Below, piece after piece: positions 1 to 11,028 of a DNA stretch of 64,000 nt. The stretch is from Euryodendron excelsum (Eukaryota; Streptophyta; Magnoliopsida; Ericales; Pentaphylacaceae). Position numbers and translations under genes: made by a program. The stretch spans positions 18,490,001 through 18,554,000 of the forward strand of contig CM065384.1 in the NCBI GenBank assembly GCA_033060915.1, given 5' to 3'. The stretch's first letter is position 1. Each line of letters begins with the position of its first letter. A model generated the notes under the pieces. The model saw only the letters and a list, made by a program, of their open reading frames with translations. It was not told the origin of the DNA and made no database searches.

Positions 1-1287
1 CTTGTTGAAATTATTTTCTCTCCTGCTGAAATTGCAAAGTATTAGCAGCTAGAGACTTAACAATATCTTCTAAAGACATACCTAAATCAGAAGTTTGGCC
101 CAGTTGTTGTCTAGGGGGGTATGGTTGCTTATATTGCTGGTAGCTTGGACGATTTTGAATCACGGGCTGATTTACTTGTGGATTCCCATAGCTAAGATTG
201 GGGTGATCCCGCCATCCCACATTATACGTGTTCGAATATGGATCATACTTTCCTTGCAGTTGTCCAGGAAACCACCTGCTACATTCACTTGCTCCATGGC
301 CTCCTCTTGAAGAGTTGGACACATATTGGTTGGATGCCCTGCTATTGAACAGATTCCATAAGCCTTCGCTGTTTGCATATTACCTATAGCCATTTGACGA
401 ACAAGAGAAGTTAGATTTGCAATTTGTTCTTCAATGGAGGAAATATTTACCTCATTGACATGCTTGGATGAACGGTCAAGTTTAGTGCCAAATTGTTGAG
501 AATTGGCTGCCATATTTGCAATCAGATTTCTCGCGGCATCAGGAGTTTTATCCACCAAAGCTCCTCCACTAGCAACATCAATCAAACTCCTATCAGTGGG
601 CAAAAGGCCCTCATAGAAATATTGAATAAGAAGTTGGTCACTAATTTGATGATGGGGATAGCTTGCACATAATTTCTTGAAACGCTCACAGTATTCATGT
701 AGGGACTCTTTGTTGTGCTGTCTCACACCACAAATTTCTTTTTGAATGTTGGCCGCCCTTGAAGTTGAAAAATATTTTTCCAAAAATAATCTTTTCATCT
801 CGTTCCATGTGGTAATACTTCCGGAGGGTAGATAATAGAGCCAATCCTTAGCCAAATCCTTCAAAGAAAAGAGAAAAGCTCTTAATTTAATTTGCTCTTT
901 AGTCACCCCCGTGGGTTTCATACTCGTGTATACTACATGAAACTCCTTTAGATGTTTGTGGTGATCTTCACCTGCAAGACCATGAAAAGTGAGCAAGAGA
1001 TGTATTAATCCAGATTTTAATTCAAAGTTAGTAGAAACATCTAAAGTAGGGAATGATATACATAAGGGTTGTTGATTCAGATCAGGTGTAGTAAGCTCTT
1101 TCAAAGTATGATTTCCAGCCATGACTTCCTCCTCTCCTAAATCAGAATCGCTAGCAAATAGGAATTCAAGAGCTGGATCATTCTCTATAGAATTTCTCTG
1201 AGCTTCCCTTATTGACCTGTGTAAAGTTCTCTCTATTTCTGGATCGCACTACAATTCACCTTGATTAGAAGATCGAGTTATACTCAT
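1..1287 (-). pseudogene. Broken gag of the Athila-like element
   Basis: Capsid/nucleocapsid polyprotein gene running off the left edge. The likely start is the ATG at 1287-1285. An in-frame TAG at 1251-1249 stops it after 12 codons, and the next in-frame ATG is at 1122. The retrotransposon gag domain follows (motifs IKLRAFLFSLKDLAKDWL and SLHEYCERFKKLCASYPHH). The CCHC zinc knuckle near 350-310 has lost its first cysteine: Y-GI-C-SIA-GH-PTNM-C, explained by TGT to TAT. A 1-base loss near 266-273 shifts the frame, and the proline/glutamine-rich tail continues in another frame at 322-11. The copy cannot make full-length Gag. Confidence 0.85.
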
Positions 1288-1421
1288 AAACACTCAAGAA
1301 AACTCTAACCAACCCTGAAAACATTTCAGGAAAAAAAATCTAGAGTAATGAAATTAATTGAAATATCTTTTTTTTTAAATAAATAAAGATCACAAGAAGC
1401 ACAAAAGTCAATTAAAATCAC

Positions 1422-1439
1422 TCCTCGGCAATGGCACCA
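1422..1439 (-). other. Primer-binding site, tRNA-Asp type
   Basis: On the minus strand TGGTGCCATTGCCGAGGA agrees at 15 of 18 positions with the complement of the plant tRNA-Asp 3' end as I recall it (TGGCGCCGTTGCCGGGGA). All three differences are C-to-T or G-to-A changes. It lies about 10 bases downstream of the LTR end, in the same orientation as gag. Confidence 0.7.
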
Positions 1440-1449
1440 AAATTTGGTA

Positions 1450-2712
1450 TGCTGTCGCGGGCACCCAAAAATAAAATCGATACCCGAAAAACAAATATGT
1501 AGTAGTGCAAGTAAGGATCGTTCCCAAGAAGAGTGTTTAGTCTAGTTTTATGCTATGTGAACAAAGATTGGGGAGTTTTGAATTTAATGAAAACTATTTT
1601 AATAATCACAACTACGAAACAATTCAAATTAAAGTGTTGAAACCAATCAGAAGAACAGACCTTGGTCTAGGTCAACATCCACCATTAGAATTTACAACTG
1701 ATCATTGATGCAAGCATATCAATTCACTCTTTGAATATTCACCGTCGGAATTATTTTCCTATCTCTCCTTAGTTATAGTTAATAAAAAACAAGCGATCTG
1801 ATTAACCCTAACTATTAAACAACCTAGGAAAAGCACACAAGGTTTAATCTAGCAGCAGCCTTAAGAATTAGACAGATCGATGAAACTAAACAACACAAGC
1901 ACATGCGGTTGCATTTAATTTAGTCGAATACCCTTCCTAAGATATAATAATTCCCAATGCAGTAAATCATTAAATCTCAGTTGCTTCACAAATCAGAGGA
2001 ATCAAACAATTACAAATTTGATATCTAACTCAGTAGTAGATTGCAATAATTAATAAACTAGTAGGCCTCTAAGCGATTAAACAAAACAATCATGAAAATA
2101 GGCATAGAACAACATTCAATACCCAAAGCATAAATCGAATAAAGAAAAAAAATTAGATCTCACAGTTTATTATTAATTCCGAGGTTTCTGTCTCCTTTGA
2201 CTTCAAAGTTTAGCCACGCAGGGCCATTAAAAACAACTCAAAGAATAACCTAGAATAATCTAAAAAATGACCAACCCTAGAAACAAAATAGTCCTAGCTT
2301 TTATAGACGTCTGAAAATTTGCAGTTATGTCAAATCGTTTGAACGCCCTTCCAACCGTTCGAATGCATCGGACTACTGTTCTAACAGTACGTCGTACGCA
2401 CTTCAAAAATGGTAAAACCTGCTCTCTAAATCTTTTGAATGCTCTTCAAACCTAAACTTGATGTGTACTAGTTTGACTTAGTGTTTGAACGCATACTCAG
2501 CCATTCGAACCCCTCTTGGGACCGTTCAAACGCTCCTTCAAACGCTGCGTGTATTTTTGCTCGAATTCGTCCCTTTTAAGCTAGGATCATTTTTCTGGGC
2601 ATTCCATAGCACCCTAAGTCAAAATATAAGAATAGTGAGTATCTTTAGGTATCAAATAAGTATAAAAGACTAAACATTAAGGGAGAAAAATATGACATTT
2701 GCATTCTCATCA
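1450..2712 (-). repeat. 5' LTR of the Athila-like element
   Basis: On the minus strand this 1263-bp stretch begins TGATGAGAATGC and ends GCGACAGCA, followed after about 10 bases by the PBS. The U3 part (about 2320-2560) has many scattered TTCGAA / CGTTCAAACG motifs. No second LTR is visible for comparison, so the outer boundary at 2712 rests on the TG start and on the switch to R0 sequence. Confidence 0.75.
2298..2305 (-). promoter_or_regulatory. TATA box of the Athila-like LTR
   Basis: TATAAAAG on the minus strand, about 410 bases inside the LTR start, a normal place for the U3 core promoter. It is followed by an A/T-rich R region. Inferred from motif and position only. Confidence 0.5.
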
Positions 2713-4188
2713 TAAACCTATGTAAGCACCCTATTTTTGCCCGTTCGGCAGTCTCCAGTCGATCCAGACTTGTATTCAAGTCAATATGGACGTATTCCAA
2801 TCTAAATCAACTTTCCAAGTCTAATCCCATCAATCAATCGCTTCGTAGGCCCTTTAGGCCCAAATAGAGGCAAAATGACCAAAATGCCCTTGGGGGCATT
2901 GTTCGGTCCAATTCTATTAGGCACGTCTTTCTGAAGACGGTAAGTCCCCTTTCCAATACCATTTTCAATTCCAATTCTAATTAAATTTGGCATACCATTC
3001 GAGAAAGTTGATTCCTCAAGGTGGTAAGACCTTCCAATCCGACACGTTTCTGAGTGAACTCTTCGAAACGGTAAGCCCCTTTAAACCCATCGACCTGGAC
3101 AAGACTCCAAGTCCTCGATATGGTAGAACGGTCCACCTTTGGCACCTGCTAGCCCACCAATGCAGAAATGTCCATTACAGTATGCCTTTCGAGAAAGTTG
3201 ATTCCTCAGGTGATAAGTTCATCTAGTAGCTTCTCGAGATCAGGCAGTCTCGGGAATGATCGCGAACCATCAAAGTAACGGAAGTACTTGTAAACATCGC
3301 AACAGTCAGAGTGGCAGAAACACTCGTAAACAGGTTGATATAGGCAATTGCCAACAAACCCCTGTATCACAAGGACCGCCATCAGAGTGGCATAAACACT
3401 CAAAACCCAAGTCAACACCGGTCCTTGCTAGCCCACTTCGGTGAAAAATGATCAAACTGCCCCTAGGGCCATTTCCGGAACATTTCTTGAGAAAGTACCT
3501 AAGTCCTCAAAATGATAAGTCCACCTTTCCAAGATTGTCCTAAAGGCAATCCGGCATGATTAGGTGCCTTCTAGTCAGTTTCGGGCCAATTTCGGGACTT
3601 TCCAGTCAAGATGACCATTTTGCCCTTAGGCATTCGAACACCCCGAGAACCATACCAGCTTTGGGTATCAAATCGGTAATCTCCTAAGAATGCTTTTAGT
3701 ATTTTTGTAGTATTCTTGACCTTTCGAACCATACCAGTCAATTTTGACAAACCTAATGCAAAATGACTATTTTGCCCCTGGTGGGCCGGTCGCCTTTTCC
3801 AACCACACCGGCTCTGGGTATCAAACCGGTAACCTCCTGGCACATTCTAAATAATGTTCCCAAACCTCGAGTTTTCTTCTAGGACATTCTGAGTCTGTCC
3901 CGGCAGTTTCTCGGCTTGGTTGACCATTTTGCCCCTAATAGCCCGGTCTACTTTTCAAACACATCTTGTCATCATTTCTCAAGTCTAATACCTCTGGGAC
4001 ACTATTCTAACGGTTACTGTCCTTTTTCGGCCTTTCAGGTCATTCCCGGCCCCTTCAAATCATTCCTGGACCTTCTGGAGCCATTCCTAGTGAAGCTAGG
4101 CTAAAAATTGCATGGTAGTCACTAGTACGGGTGCCTAAATCTTTTGAAGATATGTTGCTTGCCGACTTAAAAACTTTTCTAAGTGGCT

Positions 4189-4209
4189 GGCGCCACTAGT
4201 AGTGACGCC
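4189..4209. promoter_or_regulatory. U3 quasi-palindrome GGCGCCACT-N3-AGTGRCGCC
   Basis: Two 9-base arms around AGT, with one mismatch. It lies about 95 bases upstream of the TATA box. Equivalent palindromes lie upstream of the TATA in the other family LTRs: 20152-20172, 32950-32970, 32989-33009, 36211-36231, 50932-50952 and 62045-62065. Function unknown; possibly a protein-binding site in the promoter. Confidence 0.55.
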
Positions 4210-4302
4210 AAGCCAAATTTTGGCCTAGCGCTTCACCTAGTAGAGCCAGAAGGATTTTTTGGCCTAGTGCCGCTGCAACAGGCGCCAGGTCATTCTTCTT
4301 TC

Positions 4303-4310
4303 TATAAATA
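4303..4310 (+). promoter_or_regulatory. TATA box, element 1 5' LTR
   Basis: TATAAATA, at the same place in most LTR copies of the family. Transcription would start about 30 bases downstream, giving a U3 of about 1.6 kb. Confidence 0.65.
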
Positions 4311-5199
4311 CAGAGCCTCTTCTAGCATGAAAGAGGTCCGCAAACTCAGTCTAAAAACCCTACTCTTCGATATACAGAGCTCGTAGCCTCCCTAAACCCT
4401 AGCTTTCTTTAGGTTTTCCAAACCTTGGGCCCCATACACAAACCCTAACTCCCATATACTCCCATACACTCATATACACTCATACACTAGCCTCCATTGA
4501 AGACTTGAAGTGCTATAACCCAAAGGTCTCGAAGATCAAGACAAGTTCCGTAAGATCAAGATGAAAACTGAAGCAAAGACTAAGGCAAAGTAAGAAAAAC
4601 AAAGTGCGCAAAGCAAAGCAAAATAAAGAAGATACAAGGAAGGCTCTCTATTTAAGTTTACACATCCTCCCCCTCTCATTTCTCCCTCCGAACCCACTTG
4701 GGTTTTCTTCTATTTTAATCCCCCATCTTCTTCCCTTCCTTTCTTGCATGGATGAAACAATGGATTTTCTGGTCCATGTGTAGGATTAGGCTATTGGAGG
4801 TCACCGTGTCAGGGGCTTTCTTTTAGTCTAACCGGAGACTACATGGGTTCGGCCCCCTTGATTATGTGGTGTAGCCTTAACCTTGTATGTTCACGACCCC
4901 AACTTGCATTGTGCATATCATGATCTTGCATTCCGCCAAAATTCATTTTCCAACTTGTTTTCAAAACTTGCATCAAAACTGTTTTCGAAACTTGTATTAA
5001 ATCTTCTTCTTCAAAACTTGTTTTCAAAATCACAATCCTAAGGTGATTCTAGCTTTTCCATGGCTAGGGTTGCTTTAGAAAAATGTTATATTTAAAGTAA
5101 CCAATGTGGTCTATATTTTCAAATATTTGTTGTTTTCAAAATCACTATCTTAAAGTGGTTCTAGCCTTCTTATGGTTAGAATCGCTTTAGGAAAGTGAG

Positions 5200-6580
5200 A
5201 TATTTTTATGGACTTTCCAAAAACTTTCTTTTCAAAAATCTCTCTTTCTAAAAAACCTCTTTTCCAACATACTTTCTAAAAACTCTCTCAAATCTCCTTC
5301 TCAAAATTCCTTTCCAAAATTGTTTTCTAAAACATTCCCTTTAAAGATCTATTTCCAAAACGTCTTCTTAAACTCCTTTCCAAAATGCCTTCTTCAAATT
5401 CACTTTCTAGAAACACTCCCTAAATGCTTTTCTAAAATTTATTTTTCAAAAACTCCTTTTTTGAATCGCCCTCTAAAAATCTTCCTTTCTAAAAAACTTA
5501 TTTTCCAAAATCTCTTTCCTTAGAGCTTAAGTCAAGCCCTAGAGCCAACGATTAGGAAACCCTAATTTCCTTGCTTAAAACATGATTTTCAATCTTGCCT
5601 CAAAACCTAAGTTTCCAAAATCTCCTTTTTCACATCTAAATTATAAGTTACCAAAACCTAATTTCTACATCAAAGCTATAGTCTCTCAAATTTAGGGTTT
5701 CCAAAACTTCATTTTTCAAATCCATGCCAAATCCAATATTCCATTTAGGAAACTAAATCCAATCCTCCATTTTTGGAAACAAAATCTAATCCCTTGTTTT
5801 GGGAAATAGGAATCTCAATCCTTCCAACTCCAAATCTTTCTTAATTCAAATCCTTCCTAATCTCATACTTTCCTAAACCTTAAGTTTCCAAAACTTAAAC
5901 GTTTAAATCTTTCCTTAAACTTTAAGCTTCCAAATATTTTATAGTTTTATACATTTCCAAATTTCGACTTTTCAAATCTAAGTTTTCAAATCTTTCTTAA
6001 ACTCAAATATTTCCTAATTTCAAGAATTTCTAAAACACAAACTTTGAATCTTCCTTAAATTCTAAACTTTCTAAATGCTAAATCTTTCTTAAATTGAAAC
6101 GTTCCTATTTTGAAATTCTCCAAATCCAAGTCCTTCCTAAATCCAATCTTTCTTAATCTTCTAAGTCCAAAATTCGAGTCAAATCTTTTCTAAGTCAAGT
6201 CAAATCTTTCTTAATCTCAAATCTTTCCTAAAACCTACCTTTCCTAAGTCTAGGTTTCCTAAACCTCAATCTTTCTAATTCCAAATTCCAATTTTCAATC
6301 TTCTATTCTAAGTTCAAATCAAACTCCTTTTTTCCATTCAAATTCTTTTTCGAATCAAACCTTCTATTACCTATTTCCTCAAAAAGGATACGTAGGCAAC
6401 CCTCATGGGTGCGGTCATAACTTTTTCAAACTTCCAATTCCAAATTTCTATTTTCAAATCTCTATTTCCAACCTCCAATACTTTCTTTCAAAATCAAATC
6501 TATCTCTTCAAATCTCTCTTATAAAATCAAATCAAATTCTTCTTTTCAAATCTATTTCCAAATCAAATCTTTTTCTTGCA
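5200..6580 (+). repeat. G-poor degenerate repeat tract in R-U5
   Basis: Hundreds of bases of C/T/A-rich sequence built from degenerate 10-20-base units such as CTTTCCTAAA and TTCCAAA. I count about 8 G in the 300 bases 5221-5520. The same tract, reversed (A/G-rich on the plus strand), appears near 17640-19200, 24240-25900, 28740-29580, 30480-32040, 48550-49960 and 59720-61080. Many short reading frames arise here only because G-containing stops are rare. Confidence 0.75.
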
Positions 6581-7120
6581 ATTACATATCATGCATCATT
6601 TCTTTTAAACATTCTTTTTTAAAGTGCATAGAATTGAACATTTGTTAATCGAAGGCTCTAATAGGTGAATCTAGGGTGAATAGACATGTAGGTACCGCAA
6701 GGGCGGGGTAGGGTGATGGCTCAGTGCGTCTTTCCTACACGTAACCAACCTTCGAACCTAGGATCACTGGTTTCGAAAAACCAAATGGAGTTATTTTCAA
6801 AAAGGGCTTAAATAGTTTTTAAAGGTTGCCAAACAACCTATTTTCTTAAAAACCCTCTCTTAAGGAAGTATTTTCGAAATCGTTTTCATAAACCCTAAGT
6901 GTAGTCTTCAGATTGTGCTTAGTTTTTAGGTAACCTAACTCACCTTAATCAAGTTAAGTGGCGACTTCAAATGTTTTCCAAAAGCCCTTTATTCAAATTA
7001 ATTTTCAATTCAAACATAGTCGCACTCATTCTTCTAGGAGGGTGAGTTCTAACGGGAGAGTACAATTTTTTCCTGCTTGTATGTGTATTCCTCGAGTGCA
7101 AAAAATCTAGGCGCGACAGC

Positions 7121-7138
7121 TGGCGACTCCAATGGGGA
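7121..7138 (+). other. Primer-binding site, tRNA-Arg type
   Basis: TGGCGACTCCAATGGGGA, two bases after the 5' LTR end. It resembles the complement of the plant tRNA-Arg(ACG) 3' end as I recall it (TGGCGACTCCACTGGGGA), one mismatch. A tRNA-Arg primer is reported for Ogre-type Tat elements. Confidence 0.75.
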
Positions 7139-8702
7139 CACTTAGAGGGTTAGGCCATAGTCGTGTCTCTTCACCTTTCACCCATGTAGAGTCTTCAATT
7201 AACTTGTCCAATTCTATCCAATTTTAATTTTCAAAATCAATTTGTCAAAGTTGTTTTCAAAAAACATGTACTTAACTCCATTCATATTATCTTGTATCAA
7301 GCTTGTCATCCACATACTAACTCTCGCATCTTTATTTTGTAGGTGCGCTTTTGTTTACAGTAATATTTTATTAACTGTTATGCATGAATGAATGTGATGA
7401 ACAGGATGGATGGGAGTTGTTGGGCACTTTCCTCTGCTTTCAAAAATACACACACACTGCACGTGCACTTGCATTCTGCATACTTACATTTTTACCTTAT
7501 CTGTCCCTTATAGTTGGAAGGGGGAATGGTAAATTGGTTGTGGGCAAGATGTTATGTCAGTTTCTTTGCCTACGGCCTCTTGATGGTTCCCCCGCTCGGA
7601 TCACCAACTGATCATGGCACCAACTCGGGGAGTGGGCCTAGGTTTGAAGATCCAGGAACCGAGCCTTTTTAGGACGCATTAGTAAACCCTCAATCTCACG
7701 CTCATATAGACACCATGCATAGCCGAACCTCTGCTGGATTTAAGACACGCACATCGTTTTCCAAAACCATGGAGGAAAGGGCGATTGTTTTTACTTTCCT
7801 TTATACTTGTTTATTCATGTTGTTGTAATGACTGTATTCTTATTGTTATAATGCTTGTCTAACTGCTCATGCATCCATATTTACTTTACAAATGCATTCT
7901 CTCTCTCTTTACTTTATGCATCCATATTCATGCATTTGATATTCCATTCCAACACGAGAGTTCCAAAGTAACTCAAGTCATTGCATTCTCATGCATATGA
8001 TCAACCTATTGAGAGTGACACCAAGGTTACTCTCCTTTGCCTTAAACCTACCCAAACCTTAAGGGTTCCCACGTAACCCTAAGGACTCATGGCATGCACA
8101 TCAATTCATTCTATAAAATTGGCCCCAATCCCTCTATGCTCATGGAGATAGGGTTGCCAAGAAGACAGGGGGCAATCGATCAACAAGGTCTCTCAACAAC
8201 CTCCTCGACATTAAATCCAAGGAAGGCGAATCCGAAGACTCAAGGGTAGTTTAGGACTTCTTATGTAAAACTAGATAGGTGGAATCCCTAAAGGAAAATG
8301 TTCCTCCTCCCCCTATTAAAATGAATTTCAATTCTTTTGTATCTCAAACCCATAGTTAAATGTATTTCTTTATTTTTCTCGAACGAATGGATAGGTGAAT
8401 ATATGAATAGATGAAGTTCCCTACTTAAAGGTAAGGTATCTGCATGTAGGGGCAAACCCCCTATCTCCGAAAATGAGCCGAAGCCATCACATTTAGTCTC
8501 CCTCTTAAATAGGCACACCCTAGGACTTGCATTGCATAGAGCTCTCTAAAAACCAGAAACTGACTTGTAATTTGTGTTTTTGTCTTTCTATCTCTTTCGT
8601 TTTAATTTACAAGAGATCACCCTGCACTGAGTCAACGTTGCTCCCAAGAAGGGGCAACATTCACCTAGGGATCCCATTATCACCCGGCAAAGAGCATCAT
8701 TG
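7139..8702 (+). other. Leader between PBS and gag, element 1
   Basis: About 1.56 kb of untranslated leader, collinear with 38048-39592 in element 2 and, on the minus strand, with 58815 to about 57440 in element 3. It holds a possible upstream ORF (7384-7611). A strong splice-donor-like AAAG|GTAAGG at 8430/8431 and a pyrimidine-rich acceptor-like stretch ending at about 8613 could define a leader intron; element 2 has TTTACAG ending at 39503. Splicing is only inferred. Confidence 0.6.
7384..7611 (+). CDS. Possible upstream ORF in the leader, element 1
   Basis: 75 codons, beginning MNECDEQDGWELLG and ending RLR-type PLDGSPARITN. Element 2 has a 71-codon counterpart at 38299-38514 with the same start and end, although the middle differs by compensating indels. 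Element 3 has the matching DNA (minus, about 58580-58360) but the frame is lost near the start. I do not recognise the peptide. It may be a short regulatory upstream ORF or just conserved leader DNA. Confidence 0.3.
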   Translation: MNECDEQDGWELLGTFLCFQKYTHTARALAFCILTFLPYLSLIVGRGNGKLVVGKMLCQFLCLRPLDGSPARITN

Positions 8703-10744
8703 ATGGCTGCTAATCTGAAGAATCATCTCAAGTCTCTCGAGAAGAGATCAACGAAATGAGGGCCAAGACGAATGAAATGTTCAAACTCATTCAAACTATG
8801 GTCATGAGGGGTATTGCTGCAATCCCATCGTCATCCATAACTTCATCCAATAACCCTAAACCTGCTAACCCAAGGATCGTGCTTCAATCTGACAATGCTG
8901 AGAGGAACAAGGAGGAGGCCAAAGAGATCAACACTGAAGATGAGGAAACCATATTGCTTTCACCTGCCATAAAAAGGACTCCCTTAGAGCCTCTTAGTTT
9001 GAAAATCCATGGGCTAGAGGACTCGCTACGAAGTCTCCATGGCTATGACACCTACGGTTTCACTGCTTACGACGAGCTATGTTTCTTTCCTGACCATCCG
9101 AGACCAGCCAAGTTCAGGATGCTCGACTTCCAGAAATATGATGGCACTGGTAACCCTATCGCTCATCTTCGCCTGTATGCTGGAGCATTAAGTGGTCATG
9201 GGAACGATCCAAAACTCTTGATGCAACTATTCCAACAAAGTCTTACTAGATCCGCCCTATAATGGTTTGCCCGTTTGGACTTAAAGAAGATCACGACTTG
9301 GGTTGAGTTGGTCAATGCATTTAAAGCCCAATATCATCATAATATTGTCCTCACTTCTGATCGATGGTCCCTAATGACTATGAGCAAAGGTGAAAAGGAA
9401 AGTTTCAAGAACTATGCTTTGAGATGGAGAGAAGTTGCTGCACAAGTCAATTCCTCACTAGAAGAGAATAAGTATGTACAACTATTTGTACATACTTTCC
9501 AAGGTATATACTATGAGAAGCTCTACACAAGTGTAGGGAAAAGTTTCTCTGAGCTCATCATGCAAGGGGAGATGATAGAAAATGGTCTCAAGACGGGGAG
9601 GATTACGGACCCTTACGTCAAGACTGGAGAGTGTACCGCCAACATAGCCAAGAAGGTGGCTACTACAAAGGAAACAATCAAGAAGGAAGTGAAGTGTCTG
9701 CCATCCTGCCTGGCCAATCACCCCAATATACCGTCCTGCCTGGCCAACTACCCCAATACTCACTGCCACCACAATGACCCCCCGTCCTGCCCTTACCCAC
9801 TTTAACCATGCCTACTCTAACCCCTAACTACAGCCCTACTGGGCTACGACCTAACTTTAATAGACTTTTCTGACGCACCCGTGCCTTTGATACCTTGACT
9901 TGCACCCAAACCGAGGCATACCATAACCTTCTGAAGAATAATATTTTGAAGCCCATACCTGCTCGTCCATTGCCAAGCCCTCTACCCCAACCTTCAATGC
10001 CACCTTTACTTGTGAATACCATTCAGATGGCCAAGGGCACAACACCGAGAGCTGCTTCTCCCTTGAGCACCAAAATTCAGGACCTGATAAACAACAAGAC
10101 ATTGATCTCCAACTAGTAAAGCCTGCTCCAACTCCCAACGTGACCACCAACCCTCTACTAGACCACACCTTCAACATAATACTAGTAGAAATAGAAGGCG
10201 AGGGAAAGTTTGACGAGCCCGAGGCCGAAGGTTATGAGGACAATTGGGAGACTGATTAAGAGGATGACTGGGAGGGGGATCTCCCATTATGCCTGATTCA
10301 TCTCTATAACCCTGATGGTGCCTGATGCTTTTGATTGGCCCATTGAGGAACTAATGTTCCCGAAGGAAGAGCATATCGAAAGCATAACTGTTGATGGATG
10401 GGGTGTTGAGTTTCTACACCCAAAGTATGCAGCAACTGAACGTCACTTGTTGGAGAACCCTAGGCCCACGACCGAGTACAACTATGAAGGCATAGGTTGG
10501 GGGCTAGAAGAGCTAAGAGCACAGACAGAGCTGTTCGAGTTAGAAGGGGATGAATTAGCCACCCTGTTTACAGAAGAACCTGCTGCAAAGAATAAGAAGG
10601 AGATAAAGAAGGCTGACAATTGCGCCGCCAACTTCAACATGTCCGGAGCTTTAGAAGTAGCCTTTTTCCTTTCTTGCCTTCGCCAAGGACCTGAATCACG
10701 AATGGAGTATTGAAGATGTGGGCATTGTCCTAAGGCCTTGTTGA
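8703..10744 (+). pseudogene. Broken Tat-type gag, element 1
   Basis: Gag polyprotein gene from ATG 8703 to TGA 10742-10744. The capsid region has FQKYDGTGNPIAHLRLYAG and GEKESFKNYALRWRE; a nucleocapsid-like knuckle of form C-x2-H-x5-H-x4-C lies near 10000-10050; an acidic C-terminal part contains VDGWGVEFLHPKYA. Compared with element 2 it has a 1-base loss near 8712, TAA at 9260-9262, a stop at 9803-9805, frame changes near 10075, 10312 and 10665, and TAA at 10257-10259. Gag ends in its own stop and is not followed by pol. The copy is inactive. Confidence 0.85.
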
Positions 10745-11028
10745 AACAGGAATCCCTTCGAAAGCGTACAAGAGAGGGGTGTTTTCACCCACCCTCTTTC
10801 TATCCCCTTTATATTTTTGTTCTTAAATTAATATTACACTTCTTTTTCTTTAAACAAAACTACATGCTTTCCACTAGTATAATGAAACAACTAAATCTTT
10901 TTATTTATCGCTGTTATCTTCTTTTCTCTTAGGAATGGTAACTACTTTCTACGCAAGGGGCATGGTTTTTCTTATGGAATGATCTAACTTGAAGGGATGA
11001 TAGCATGGGTTGACCACTCGCCAAATGA

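Larger units (their letters stand above)
1..2712 (-). mobile_element. Athila-like Ty3/gypsy element, 5' part
   Basis: Minus-strand LTR retrotransposon whose 5' LTR, PBS, leader and gag are in the window and whose remainder lies to the left. The tRNA-Asp-type PBS and a gag with the run LKEFHVV...GVTKEQIKLRAF are what I know from Athila-like and related plant Ty3/gypsy elements; the lineage name is inferred, since pol is not visible. The element ends in CA at 2712 on the plus strand and sits in a minus-strand Tat LTR (R0): the few host bases 2713-2720 join in sequence to 28742 onward, matching AAACCTAGACTT of other LTR copies. Its left TSD is outside the window. Confidence 0.75.
2721..7118 (+). 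repeat. 5' LTR of element 1
   Basis: 4398 bp from TGTAAGCACCC to GGCGCGACA. U3 (2721 to about 4335) holds repeated GGTAAG-type units, short direct repeats, a quasi-palindrome and a TATA box. R-U5 is about 2.8 kb and largely G-poor, with degenerate repeats of CTTTCCTAAA type. A segment of this U5, near 6390-7118, is present in all family LTRs here and marks the 3' end. Confidence 0.88.

Noticed and set aside
5320..5523. Phenylalanine/lysine-rich frames in the LTR bodies (also 34930-35199, 49726-49969, 60860-61109)
   Set aside because: Base-composition by-products of the G-poor repeat tract, with similar frames on both strands.
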